Positions 26,615 to 35,103 of a DNA stretch of 64,000 nt are shown here, piece after piece (the stretch's first letter is position 1; the number at the start of each line of letters is the position of its first letter). The notes beneath the pieces are model-generated. The model had not been told where the DNA came from. It worked only from the letters and a program-made list of their open reading frames with translations, and ran no database searches. The position numbers and the translations under genes were made by a program. Source of the stretch: Novosphingobium sp. SG919 (lineage in GTDB: Bacteria; Pseudomonadota; Alphaproteobacteria; Sphingomonadales; Sphingomonadaceae); the NCBI RefSeq assembly GCF_012932495.1, contig NZ_JABCNG010000005.1, positions 310,001 through 374,000 on the forward strand. Reading direction: 5' to 3'.

Positions 26615-27979
26615 TCAGGCCGGGCTCCCGGCCGCCATCCGCGCCATGGCGGCACCATCCATCGGCCCGGCACGCAGGAAGCCCTGGAACAAGTCCACGC
26701 CTTCTTCCGCCAGCACGGCGAGTTGCGCTTCGTTTTCAACCCCCTCCGCCACCACCGAGAGTGAGAGGGCGCGGGCCATGGCCACGATGGCCGCCAGGAT
26801 CGCGCGGTCGCGCCCATCGCGCGCCACGTCGCGCACCAGCGAGCGATCGAGCTTGAGCGTGTCGAGCGGCAAGGCTTTCAACGTGCGGAAGTTGGAAAAG
26901 CCGGTACCGAAATCGTCGAGCGCCACGGCCACCCCGCGCGCGGCCAGGGTGCGCAATGCGTCCGCGCATGCCTCGAAATCGGCAATCAGGGTCTGCTCGG
27001 TGATTTCCACGGTCAGCCGGTCGGGGGCAAAGCCCGCAGCCTCGGCCCGCGCCAGCAACCCGCCGGCAAAATCGGGCAAGGCAAAATCCTCGGCCGTGAT
27101 GTTGAGCGACAGGCGCATGCCCGCTGGCCAATCGCGCGCGCCGGCAAGAGCCGTGCTGGCGATCGCTTGCGATAGCGGCGCCATCTGGTCGGCCCGTTCG
27201 GCCACCGCAAACAGGGTTTCCGCGCCGATCCGGCCCATGCCCGGATGCTCCCACCGCGCCAGCGCTTCGGCCCCGGCGAGCGCGCCATCGACCACGCGGA
27301 ACTGCGGCTGATAGAGCACGGCGATCTCGCCGCGGTGCAGCGCGCCGATCAGGTCTGCTTCAAGCCGCGCTGCGCTGCGCCCGCGTGCCGGATGGCCGCC
27401 ATCGGCCCACAACAGCCGCCGCGCCCCGCCGCGCAGCAATTGCACCAGCGCCTGGTCCAGCCGGTCGAGCAGCGCGCCGCCGCCCTCGCCCGATTGGCCG
27501 CGCAGCAGGGCAATGCGCGGCAAGAGGCGCACCACCTCGCCGCCGAGCGAAAGCGGCCGCGCCACGCTGCGCGCCAGGCCTTGGGCCAGCAATTGCCAGC
27601 GCTCGCGGCTTACCGGCCGGGCACTGGCAACCAGGAACTCCCCGCCGGAAACCCGCGCCACCAGGATGCCGCCCCGCGCGCTGTTGCAGATCGCCATGTC
27701 CTGCGCGGCGAAATGGGCAATGCGCCGCGCCACTTCGGCCAGCACGCGATCCCCGCCGCGATGGCCAAAGGCCAGGTTCACCGCCTGAAAGCGATTGAGG
27801 CCGATCAGCATGGCCTGGACGAACCCGCCCCGGCCCGCCTGATCGAGCCAGGCGCGCGCCGCACCGGCATCGGGCAGGCCGGTCAGCCCGTCGCGCCCGC
27901 CATTTGCCTCACGCGCAGGGTCGGTCGGAACGCGCCCGTCGGGCACAATGGGCTGATCGGGGCGGCCGGGCGTGGTCAT
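26615..27979 (-). CDS. GGDEF-EAL protein, probable cyclic-di-GMP phosphodiesterase
   Basis: A 454-residue cytoplasmic protein that probably hydrolyses cyclic-di-GMP. Residues about 28-190 form a GGDEF domain whose active loop reads SGGEF (111-115) and which lacks the canonical GG(D/E)EF sequence, so cyclase activity is doubtful. Residues about 205-450 form an EAL domain with a full set of catalytic marks: AEALARW (E238), LNITAED, VEITEQT, LDDFGTGFS, LKLDRSLV, AEGVENEAQ and FQGFL. There is no membrane segment or sensor domain. It is convergent with mfd and diverges from nadK. Confidence 0.88.
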   Translation of the reverse strand: MTTPGRPDQPIVPDGRVPTDPAREANGGRDGLTGLPDAGAARAWLDQAGRGGFVQAMLIGLNRFQAVNLAFGHRGGDRVLAEVARRIAHFAAQDMAICNSARGGILVARVSGGEFLVASARPVSRERWQLLAQGLARSVARPLSLGGEVVRLLPRIALLRGQSGEGGGALLDRLDQALVQLLRGGARRLLWADGGHPARGRSAARLEADLIGALHRGEIAVLYQPQFRVVDGALAGAEALARWEHPGMGRIGAETLFAVAERADQMAPLSQAIASTALAGARDWPAGMRLSLNITAEDFALPDFAGGLLARAEAAGFAPDRLTVEITEQTLIADFEACADALRTLAARGVAVALDDFGTGFSNFRTLKALPLDTLKLDRSLVRDVARDGRDRAILAAIVAMARALSLSVVAEGVENEAQLAVLAEEGVDLFQGFLRAGPMDGAAMARMAAGSPA

Positions 27980-28114
27980 TGTCGCCCCGCCCTAGCAGAG
28001 CGCATCGGGCGTTGTCTGCCCTGCGACATACCTCAGACATTTTCGCATTGCGCCATAATGGGTCGCCCCATATCACGCCCCCAGTTCGCCGCAGGTCCTT
28101 GCGGCAGGGGATGC

Positions 28115-28924
28115 ATGATGACGGCAACGATCGGATCGCCAAGCGGCGCCAGCTACGAACGGCTCGCCCTGCTTGCTTCGCCCACCGACCGCGCGCAAGA
28201 GGCCGCCGCCGCGCTGGCCAAGGCCCACGCCTGGGTGCCGTTCGACGAGGCGGAAGCCGTGGTCGTGCTGGGCGGCGATGGCTATATGCTGCAAGTCCTG
28301 CACCAGATGCTCGATGCCGATCGCGTGGTCCCGGCCTATGGCCTGAACCTGGGCACCGTGGGTTTCCTGATGAACCGCCAGAAAAGCAGCCGCGCGCTGG
28401 AAGAGCGCGTGGCCCGCGCCCGCCCCGTGGCGATCAGCCCGCTGCGCATGGACGCGGTGACCAGCGATGGCGAAACGCAAAGCTGCTATGCCATCAACGA
28501 AGTTTCGCTGCTGCGCGAAACCCGCCAGACCGCCAAGCTGGAAGTGACCGTCAACGGCAAGGTGCGCATCCCCGAGCTTTCGTGCGATGGCGTGCTGGTG
28601 GCAACGCCCGCAGGATCGACCGCCTACAACCTTTCGGCCAATGGCCCGATCCTGCCGCTCGGCGCCAATATCCTGGCGCTTACCCCGATCAGCCCGTTCC
28701 GCCCGCGGCGCTGGCGCGGCGCGATCCTGCCCGACACGGCCGAAATGGTGTTCCGCGTGCTCGAATCGGTCAAGCGCCCGGTGCTGGTCGTGGCCGACCA
28801 GAAGGAAGTGCGCGAAGTGAGCGAAGTGCGCGTGCGCGCCTGGCGCGATCACCAGCTGACCTTGCTGTTCGACCGCGGCCGCAGCCTGGACGAGCGGATA
28901 TTCGCCGAACAATTCATGAGCTGA
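28115..28924 (+). CDS. nadK: NAD kinase
   Basis: Phosphorylates NAD to NADP with ATP. At 269 residues it is the short alphaproteobacterial form. The ATP/NAD loop VVVLGGDGYMLQ (GGDG at 53-56), YGLNLGTVGFLMN, the NE of YAINEVSL, and CDGVLVATPAGSTAYNLSANGPIL are diagnostic. The ATG at 28,115 is followed by a second ATG at 28,118, either of which suits AGGGG just upstream. It diverges from the GGDEF-EAL gene. Confidence 0.95.
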   Translation: MMTATIGSPSGASYERLALLASPTDRAQEAAAALAKAHAWVPFDEAEAVVVLGGDGYMLQVLHQMLDADRVVPAYGLNLGTVGFLMNRQKSSRALEERVARARPVAISPLRMDAVTSDGETQSCYAINEVSLLRETRQTAKLEVTVNGKVRIPELSCDGVLVATPAGSTAYNLSANGPILPLGANILALTPISPFRPRRWRGAILPDTAEMVFRVLESVKRPVLVVADQKEVREVSEVRVRAWRDHQLTLLFDRGRSLDERIFAEQFMS

Positions 28925-29067
28925 GGGCGTGCGAAGATTTGGCCTGGGGCGGGCTGCCAACGGCCGCCTTCTGCGCTTCCGCTCCTCGGGTACATGAAAG
29001 TACGCTGCGGTCCGGTTCTCGAAGACAGCCATTCTCGCTCCACCCCAGGCCAAATCTCCGCACGCCC
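28925..29067. repeat. 143-bp element with 25-bp terminal inverted repeats
   Basis: The arms 28,925-28,949 (GGGCGTGCGAAGATTTGGCC and on) and 29,043-29,067 are complementary at 24 of 25 positions. The interior has a smaller palindrome around GTACATGAAAGTAC. It starts directly at the nadK stop codon. It may be a non-autonomous miniature element or a large hairpin; no gene is seen. Confidence 0.65.
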
Positions 29068-29180
29068 TGCCGCGGCGGCAGGTTGGCACTCCGCGCTGTG
29101 GAAAAATTTGCCCCGCGCCGGCTTGCCATGGCCGAAATGAGTGCTATTAGCGCGCACCTGGCCTGGGCAACCGGGCCTGT

Positions 29181-29255
29181 TCCCTGATAGCTCAGCGGTA
29201 GAGCTCTCGACTGTTAATCGAGCGGCCGTAGGTTCGAATCCTACTCAGGGAGCCA
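29181..29255 (+). tRNA. tRNA-Asn (GTT), first copy
   Basis: A complete cloverleaf: acceptor TCCCTGA/TCAGGGA, D arm GCTC-AGCGGTA-GAGC, anticodon arm CTCGA-CTGTTAA-TCGAG with anticodon GTT, T arm GTAGG-TTCGAAT-CCTAC, discriminator G and an encoded CCA. Confidence 0.97.
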
Positions 29256-29309
29256 TTTCCTTCTGTCCTTGCACAGAAGGCCACATACCCCGGGTCACGC
29301 CGGGCCTGT

Positions 29310-29384
29310 TCCCTGATAGCTCAGCGGTAGAGCTCTCGACTGTTAATCGAGCGGCCGTAGGTTCGAATCCTACTCAGGGAGCCA
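29310..29384 (+). tRNA. tRNA-Asn (GTT), second copy at the island boundary
   Basis: Identical to the copy 129 bp upstream; identity extends from about 10 bp before the gene to four bases past the CCA (29,171-29,258 against 29,300-29,387). The adjacent recombinase gene, leftward, ends inside this tRNA, so this is the likely left boundary of the mobile island. Confidence 0.97.
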
Positions 29385-30945
29385 TTTTTTCATTTCCGGG
29401 TGGAGACCCCCCTTCAGGGGGCATACCGCTTCCACCGGGAGAGCTGATTTTCTCCAGTAAGTCGAATGACTTACGGAAGATTGTGGTGAGCTCTCCATCT
29501 GCAAATGAGCAGTTCGATAGCACGAGATTCAGGGCTCTGCGCTTGCTGGAAAGAGGCAGCGTCTCAAATCGGTGATGAGCCGTCCGGGCGAAGTCGACGA
29601 GCGCGACACCGTCATCGATCACGTCATCTTCCGCGAAAGAGAGGCTCTCGAGGTCGCGGACACACCTGTCTCGCTCTTCTCTCCATGTTGCCGCGACGCG
29701 ATCGTGAAACTCGCTTGTCACCCGCCCCTCGATTTTGTCGAGGTAGAGGGTGTCGAGCCGGTGTTGAAGGCGATCGGCTTCCGCTCGGATCTTTGCCACC
29801 CGTTCGTCGCGTTCCCGAATCTCGTTTGCCCGGCTTTCGCGAATCGCCTGGCCAATCATCCGAAAAACGTCATCGTCCAGTCGCAGCTTCCTGAGTTGAG
29901 CGGCAAACATGACGTCCAGCGCCTCTTCTCGAACGTAGGGCTCCGGGCACCGCCCTTTGAACTTCGAGCAGTGATAGTAGATGTACCTGCCCTTTTTAAT
30001 TTCCGCCGTCATTGCACACCCGCAATGGCCGCAGGTCATCAAACCGGTGTAAGCAAACTCGTGGCGGTTCCCGTGAACGTTGGAAATGCTCCTTCCGTCG
30101 AGGATTTCCTGCACGTTCATCCAGGTCGCGAAGGTTGTCAGCGGCGTGTGTGAACCCTCATACAATTTGCCAAGCCATTCGAAGGATCCTGTGTAAATCC
30201 GACTCCGCAATATCCTGTGGACGGAACTCGACCCGATCGGCTTGCCTGTCCTGCGGTAGCGCAGCCCAGCGTCCCGAGCCTTTCGGGTGAGCTCCTTGAG
30301 GGAATATTCCCCGCTTTCGAACCACTCGAACAGACGCGTGATGAGAGGACCGGTCTCCGGATCGATGGCGATAACCCGCTTACCGTGAGCGCCCACAATA
30401 TTCGTGTAGCCAAGCGGCGCGAATGAAGGCCAGATCCCCTGCTCAGCCTTCTCGAGCATACCCTTTCGGGTTTCCTCTGACAGATTGTCGATATAGTTCT
30501 TCGCCATCAGAACCTTGATGCCGTGCATGAATTTCTCGGAGGACCGGGAATCTCGCGACAACACCACGTTCTCTTTTACGAAGTGAACCTCCAGGTCCAA
30601 CCCATCAACCGTCACCCAATCCTTGAGATTACGGTATAGCCTATCAGTCTTCTCAACGAGGATCGTTCTCACGCTTGCATGCTTCTTCATGTAGCGGAGC
30701 ATTTCCTCGAAGCCCGGTCGGCCAGACCGCTTGGCTGTTTCTACGTCAACAAAATCGGCTGCGATTCCGATTCCATTTTGCGACGCATATTCCCGCATGA
30801 GTTTCTGCTGGGCGGGGATCGAGAATCCTTCCTTCTCTTGCTCCGCCGTCGATACGCGAGCGTACATGACGGCCCGTGCCTGGTACGTCACGGAAGCCGG
30901 CGTCCCTCGGCTGCGAGCAGCGGACTTATTTCTGGGTTGAGCCAT
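29374..30945 (-). CDS. Large serine recombinase (integrase)
   Basis: A 523-residue site-specific recombinase, probably the island's integration/excision enzyme. The N-terminal resolvase domain has catalytic S32 in MYARVSTAEQEKEG and the Arg cluster in VEKTDRLYRN. The recombinase domain follows (FAPLGYTN...), then a zinc ribbon with C305, C308, C326 and C333 (CGHCG ... HCSKFKGRC) and a coiled coil at about 380-440. The ATG at 30,945 has AGGAG seven bases upstream. The stop codon is at 29,374-29,376, within the 3' acceptor stem of tRNA-Asn. The tail of about 20 residues is Pro/Gly rich and may have been acquired by reading into the target site. Three 32-bp repeats lie upstream. Confidence 0.9.
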   Translation of the reverse strand: MAQPRNKSAARSRGTPASVTYQARAVMYARVSTAEQEKEGFSIPAQQKLMREYASQNGIGIAADFVDVETAKRSGRPGFEEMLRYMKKHASVRTILVEKTDRLYRNLKDWVTVDGLDLEVHFVKENVVLSRDSRSSEKFMHGIKVLMAKNYIDNLSEETRKGMLEKAEQGIWPSFAPLGYTNIVGAHGKRVIAIDPETGPLITRLFEWFESGEYSLKELTRKARDAGLRYRRTGKPIGSSSVHRILRSRIYTGSFEWLGKLYEGSHTPLTTFATWMNVQEILDGRSISNVHGNRHEFAYTGLMTCGHCGCAMTAEIKKGRYIYYHCSKFKGRCPEPYVREEALDVMFAAQLRKLRLDDDVFRMIGQAIRESRANEIRERDERVAKIRAEADRLQHRLDTLYLDKIEGRVTSEFHDRVAATWREERDRCVRDLESLSFAEDDVIDDGVALVDFARTAHHRFETLPLSSKRRALNLVLSNCSFADGELTTIFRKSFDLLEKISSPGGSGMPPEGGSPPGNEKMAP

Positions 30946-31007
30946 ATTCTTACTCCTAACACCTCAACTCTAACCACCCCCTCCCCATTTCGGAAGTGTT
31001 ACGCAAA

Positions 31008-31103
31008 AGTTCGATATGCGTCCCGCCTGGGGTTATTGCAGTTCGAAATGGATCTCACTTTGGGTTACTAAAGTTCGAAACATATCCCACTTGGGGTATG
31101 AGC
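31008..31103. repeat. Three tandem 32-bp repeats upstream of the serine recombinase
   Basis: Units begin at 31,008, 31,040 and 31,072, exactly 32 bp apart, each starting AGTTCGA followed by a half with the form ATCCCACTTGGGGTTA. They are contiguous, so this is not a CRISPR array. The position about 60-160 bp before the recombinase gene suits an operator or recombination-accessory array. The rest of the 30,946-31,144 gap shows nothing else. Confidence 0.75.
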
Positions 31104-31144
31104 AGCCGTACCTCTGTTGATGATATTTATTATTTTGATGAGGC

Positions 31145-31579
31145 TTATTTTCTGAACAACATCACGAAATCAACCAAGCTGCCAAGGTAGTTCCTAGCCA
31201 GATCATCGCTCACCGGCTCGCCTTGCCTTGATGAGAAATACCGCTTGGCCTCCTCAACCAGATCACCGGAAAATTGGGATCTGCTTGCAACAAAGGTGCT
31301 CGCTTCCGGCGGCGTCGCCGCATTTGGTCCGGCCTTCTGCCGCTCCGCAATCAGAGCGATAGCGCTTTCGACCGCGGGCGCGGCAATCGGATGGGTCTCT
31401 GCCGTTTGGTTGGCCGAGACGTAACCCCGTTCAGGTTGGATGACAGATCTCGGCTCAGCTGACGCCATATCGCCACCCTGCCTGTGAGGAGCGACCTCAT
31501 CTGCGGAGTTGTCGGGCGGATTGGCGCGATCAGCCGCCGGCACCCCATCCGGCGCGCTCGTTTTTCGCTTGCGCCTCAT
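31145..31579 (-). CDS. Unknown protein ending the mobilisation operon
   Basis: I do not recognise this 144-residue protein. The first 100 residues are polar, rich in Ala, Pro and Glu and probably disordered. The last 45 (DLVEEAKRYFSSRQGEPVSDDLARNYLGSLVDFVMLF) look like a folded helical domain. The ATG at 31,579 lies 4 bp after the stop of the transglycosylase gene, so it belongs to the leftward mobilisation operon. A role in conjugation or entry exclusion can only be guessed. Confidence 0.6.
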   Translation of the reverse strand: MRRKRKTSAPDGVPAADRANPPDNSADEVAPHRQGGDMASAEPRSVIQPERGYVSANQTAETHPIAAPAVESAIALIAERQKAGPNAATPPEASTFVASRSQFSGDLVEEAKRYFSSRQGEPVSDDLARNYLGSLVDFVMLFRK

Positions 31580-31583
31580 CGCT

Positions 31584-32129
31584 TCAGCGCCGCCCGTCTA
31601 AATGCGGCTCGCTGACACGCTGAGTGATCCATAAGGGGCCGTAACGGCGCCTTAGGTGCCCGATGAAACTCTCAGCATAGCGCCGCTGCCGGGAAGCTGT
31701 CGGACTGTGGTAGACGCCGATCGCTTTCCAATAATCTCCGGTCGCGTGCAGGCCGGACAGGAAAATCCAGCGTGCTGCCTGCACATTGAAGCAGGGGTCC
31801 CCGATCAGCCATGCGCGGACGTCGGCCGGCCGCTTTGCCACCAGTGTGGCAAGCTTCGGCACCCAAGAGCTGTTGACCTGCAGGGGCCCAAGGTCATGAC
31901 TGCCATTGTCATTAGGCACCTCGGCACCGATCCAGCCACCCTCCTGATCGCGCAGACCCCACAGCGTCTTTTCCAGCCAAGCGCGGCCGCCGGCGGCATC
32001 GCGAATACATGCAGCAAGACGAGCCTCATGCTCGGGCGGCGATCTTACCGCCGCGCTGGCCGGTTGGAAGGACAGGGCGATGATTCCCAACAGAGCCAGC
32101 AACGCGAAGGGCACGCGGTCAGCGATCAT
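31584..32129 (-). CDS. Lytic transglycosylase of the mobilisation operon
   Basis: Exported murein-cleaving enzyme, as found in conjugation operons where it opens the wall for the transfer channel. The ATG at 32,129 has GGAGG five bases upstream and begins a clear signal peptide (MIADRVPFALLALLGIIALS ... ASA). The mature part carries the SLT-like active site: LWGLRDQEGGWIG with the catalytic Glu, then GPLQVNSSWVPK, and a C-terminal YWKAIGVYHSPTASRQRRYAE, the usual Gly-x-Tyr/His helix. It overlaps the relaxase stop by 11 bp. An in-frame ATG at 32,141 is possible. Confidence 0.8.
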   Translation of the reverse strand: MIADRVPFALLALLGIIALSFQPASAAVRSPPEHEARLAACIRDAAGGRAWLEKTLWGLRDQEGGWIGAEVPNDNGSHDLGPLQVNSSWVPKLATLVAKRPADVRAWLIGDPCFNVQAARWIFLSGLHATGDYWKAIGVYHSPTASRQRRYAESFIGHLRRRYGPLWITQRVSEPHLDGRR

Positions 32130-35103
32130 GACCGCCTCCATGCTCGTCCCCCAGTGAGGGGGCTCGTTCTGGCCGGAGCGTCGATTGAGCCTGTGCTTGA
32201 TGACCGTCTCGGCCGTCTCCCACTCGATCGACGCCGCCTCGGGCGCGTTCAAGGAGGCTGGAAAGCCACTGATCCAGCGATCTTGCGGCAGCCTGCGCCC
32301 GATCGGCAAAATAGGCCGCAAAGCTGTCTCTGGGAGGTGCTGACCGCTCCGCCCGTTCGGCCCGCAACCGATCTTTTCGCGCCTCCCGCTGAGCGCGTTG
32401 CTCCTCGCGCAGCCGGTCCCAACGCTCTCCATGTTGGGCTGTTCGCCCCTTGACGCTGTCCCGGTCGATCCGCCCCAATCCCTGAAGCGAAGACGTCTTC
32501 TCGCCGGATCGGGTCCTGAGCCGATCAACCAGTCGCTCCCGATCCTCCGTCCAGAGCCGCGCCCCAAAGCGAGCCCGCGTGATCGCGGTGTAATAATTTT
32601 GGCCCGTCACGAGTGGCGAGTTGACGGGCGCCAGGACATAGACGCGATCGTACGTTTTGGATTGGGCGGAGTAGACAGTTTCGCCGTAGCCGTGGTCCCA
32701 GGTTTTGTGCTGAGAGAGGTCGATCTCCTGGCTTCGCCCACCGCGATCCCATCGGATCGTTGCGACCGGCCCGTCGAGCCGTTCGACCGTGCCGCGTTCG
32801 GCGTTCCTCAGGCCAAGCTCCTTGCTGACCAAGCGCCACTGAATACGGTCCCCAGCGGCGAGTTCCCGCTGCTCCTCCTTGAACACGTTGATCTGAGAGG
32901 CGCGGCCAAGCCGAGGATCCCACTGGATGGTCCTGCCATGCTCGTCGAGCAGATTGACCGTCTGGCGACCGCGCGCGTCTCGCCCGATCCCGATCACCTT
33001 GTATTCGGCATCCCGGGCGACGCCGAGACCAACGTTGTCCCGGGAGAACACGACAACCTGGCCTCGGGAGTAGAAGCGCGCGAAATGCTTCTCCTGGTCC
33101 GTCATGCCCGACGGCGACAGGATCGATAGCCGAGCTTCCTCGGCAGCCAGCCCGCCCTCCGTCTTCAGCGCTTCGCGAATCCTGGTGTTGACGATCAGAC
33201 GGGTCGCGTTCTCGAGGACAAGGATGTTGGTCTTCGCGCGCTGCTCGGGGCTCAACCTCGTCCAGTCGGCGACCAGCGCCTTGGCAAGGTCCTCGCTGTT
33301 CGCGCCGCTTGTGACTGACTCCAGCGCCTTGAGCGATCCGACGTAGTTCTGGAGGCGGGCGAGCCGGACCGCCTGCATGATCCCATCGTTCTCCTGGCGG
33401 ACAGGATCCTTGAGTTCGGCCTTTGGCATGCCGAGCCGCATCATCAACCAGAAGGGTTTGCCCTGCTCGATCGCGCCCGTCTGCCGGGTGTCGCCGAGCA
33501 GGATCAGACGCGCTCCGGTGGCACGGCTGATCTCGAGTAGCCGCATCGCTTGCCGGTTGCCGAGTTGGCCTGCCTCGTCGATAACCAGGACATGGCTGTC
33601 GTCGAGCTTCGCCCCCCCGGTGGCGAGCAGGCTCGCCACCGTACGCGACTCGATATTGGCCTTTTGTCCCAGTTCGCTGGCGGCTGAGGAAGTGGGAGCA
33701 AGGGCGATGAGCGTCGCCCCATCCCCCACCGCCTCACGCAATGCGCCGATGATCGTCGACTTGCCCGAGCCAGCAACGCCATGCACCGCGACAATCCGGT
33801 GGTCGGATGTACCAAGATGGAGGAGCGCTGTCCGCTGTTCGGGTTTGAGATCGCGGGCGATCCCGGCGTCGCGCAACGCCTCGACAGACGCCAACGGCCC
33901 GGCATCGTTCAGCGCAAGCGCCAGCTGATCCGATAGCGCGATTTCAAGGCGAGCGGTCTTGCGGGTTGTTCGTCCCCGCGTGTGAACCTCGTCGCCCGTC
34001 CGCTCGTGCGTGGCGAGCAGTTTCTCGCGGGCCTGGTGCTCCTCAACAACGGGACGCACATCCGACAGGCGAACCTCGCCGACATGAGAGGCAAGCGCTG
34101 TCTGCAGCAGCCGACCGAGATTGTTGACCGCCTCCTTGCCTTCCGATTGCCGTATACCGAACAGCATTGCCCGGGCTGCAGTCGGAGCCTCCACGTCCAC
34201 CTGGCGCTCACCGACCTTCTCGGCGTCGGCGCGGATCTGCCGCACCGCTTCGGCATGTTGTCCCAGGCACCCTTCCCACCGCTCGTGTAGCCCTTCGAGC
34301 GACACTTTCTGCTTAGGTCCGCGGGTGGCGTAGAAGGATTTCTGACGCCCCGCCTGCCCGTCCAGACCATGCTCTTTCGCATGGGCATCGATCTGCTCGG
34401 CCCTCTGGGACATATCGGCGATCAGGCCCTTGGGCACGCCCCGGATCTCGAACAGGCCCCGGCGCGGATCGAACTCGACGTCGTAGCCCCGTTCTCGCAG
34501 GAGGTGGGCAAGCTCATTCCGATAGACCTGCCCAGCCGTCATCTGCTCGGCGAACATGGCCCGGGTGTCGAGGCTGACCTTCCTCGCGCCATCCCGCTCA
34601 TCGGTGATATTCATGACGACGACATGGGTGTGAAGGTGCGGATCGAGTTCGCGGGAGGCATGCTCGGTGAAGCGCGCCCAGATCAGACGCCCAGTCGTCC
34701 GCTCGGTGACTTCGCCATCCACGCGATGGCGCATGAGCGCATGTTCTTCCAGATAGGAGAGCGCCGCCGTGACGGCCTTTTCGTGGGCGTCGACGATCCG
34801 GTCGTCGTTCGCCACCAGAGCCATGATCGACACCGATTTCGGCGCGTTGACGGCGAAATCCCATCCGGGATGATGCTGAATCTGGCCGTCCTTGCGCCGA
34901 CGGCCAAGCTGCTGGTGGCCGACCTTACCGGCGAGCAATTCCTTGAAGGTGCCGGGATCAACCTCGCCCTCCAGGCCGAGCTCGGCGGCGATCTTCCCGC
35001 CCCATTGAGACTGCTCCTCGGTGCCTTTGGTGTAATAATCGCCGACCGTATAATAGCGTGCGATGTTGGCGGGTTTGCCCTTGAGCCGGATCGGGTTGAT
35101 CAT
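32119..35103 (-). CDS. MobF-family conjugative relaxase-helicase (TrwC/TraI type)
   Basis: Nicks oriT, stays bound to the 5' end, and unwinds the transferred strand. The N-terminal relaxase domain shows the paired tyrosines YYTVGDYY (17-18 and 23-24) and the metal triad HLHTH (H156, H158, H160). After about residue 370 comes a RecD2-like helicase with VAGSGKSTIIGAL (Walker A), LVIDEAGQLGNRQAM (Walker B), LLGDTRQTG and, near the end, YTAITRAR. The C-terminal about 130 residues are Arg-rich and charged. Length (994) is normal for MobF. The gene overlaps both neighbours by a few bases (traD by 4), and a MobF-like nick-site sequence lies about 2.6 kb upstream. Confidence 0.95.
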   Translation of the reverse strand: MINPIRLKGKPANIARYYTVGDYYTKGTEEQSQWGGKIAAELGLEGEVDPGTFKELLAGKVGHQQLGRRRKDGQIQHHPGWDFAVNAPKSVSIMALVANDDRIVDAHEKAVTAALSYLEEHALMRHRVDGEVTERTTGRLIWARFTEHASRELDPHLHTHVVVMNITDERDGARKVSLDTRAMFAEQMTAGQVYRNELAHLLRERGYDVEFDPRRGLFEIRGVPKGLIADMSQRAEQIDAHAKEHGLDGQAGRQKSFYATRGPKQKVSLEGLHERWEGCLGQHAEAVRQIRADAEKVGERQVDVEAPTAARAMLFGIRQSEGKEAVNNLGRLLQTALASHVGEVRLSDVRPVVEEHQAREKLLATHERTGDEVHTRGRTTRKTARLEIALSDQLALALNDAGPLASVEALRDAGIARDLKPEQRTALLHLGTSDHRIVAVHGVAGSGKSTIIGALREAVGDGATLIALAPTSSAASELGQKANIESRTVASLLATGGAKLDDSHVLVIDEAGQLGNRQAMRLLEISRATGARLILLGDTRQTGAIEQGKPFWLMMRLGMPKAELKDPVRQENDGIMQAVRLARLQNYVGSLKALESVTSGANSEDLAKALVADWTRLSPEQRAKTNILVLENATRLIVNTRIREALKTEGGLAAEEARLSILSPSGMTDQEKHFARFYSRGQVVVFSRDNVGLGVARDAEYKVIGIGRDARGRQTVNLLDEHGRTIQWDPRLGRASQINVFKEEQRELAAGDRIQWRLVSKELGLRNAERGTVERLDGPVATIRWDRGGRSQEIDLSQHKTWDHGYGETVYSAQSKTYDRVYVLAPVNSPLVTGQNYYTAITRARFGARLWTEDRERLVDRLRTRSGEKTSSLQGLGRIDRDSVKGRTAQHGERWDRLREEQRAQREARKDRLRAERAERSAPPRDSFAAYFADRAQAAARSLDQWLSSLLERARGGVDRVGDGRDGHQAQAQSTLRPERAPSLGDEHGGGHDR

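Noticed and set aside
31008..31103. Three repeats as a CRISPR array
   Set aside because: The units are contiguous with imperfect identity and no constant repeat/variable spacer pattern; no cas genes are near.
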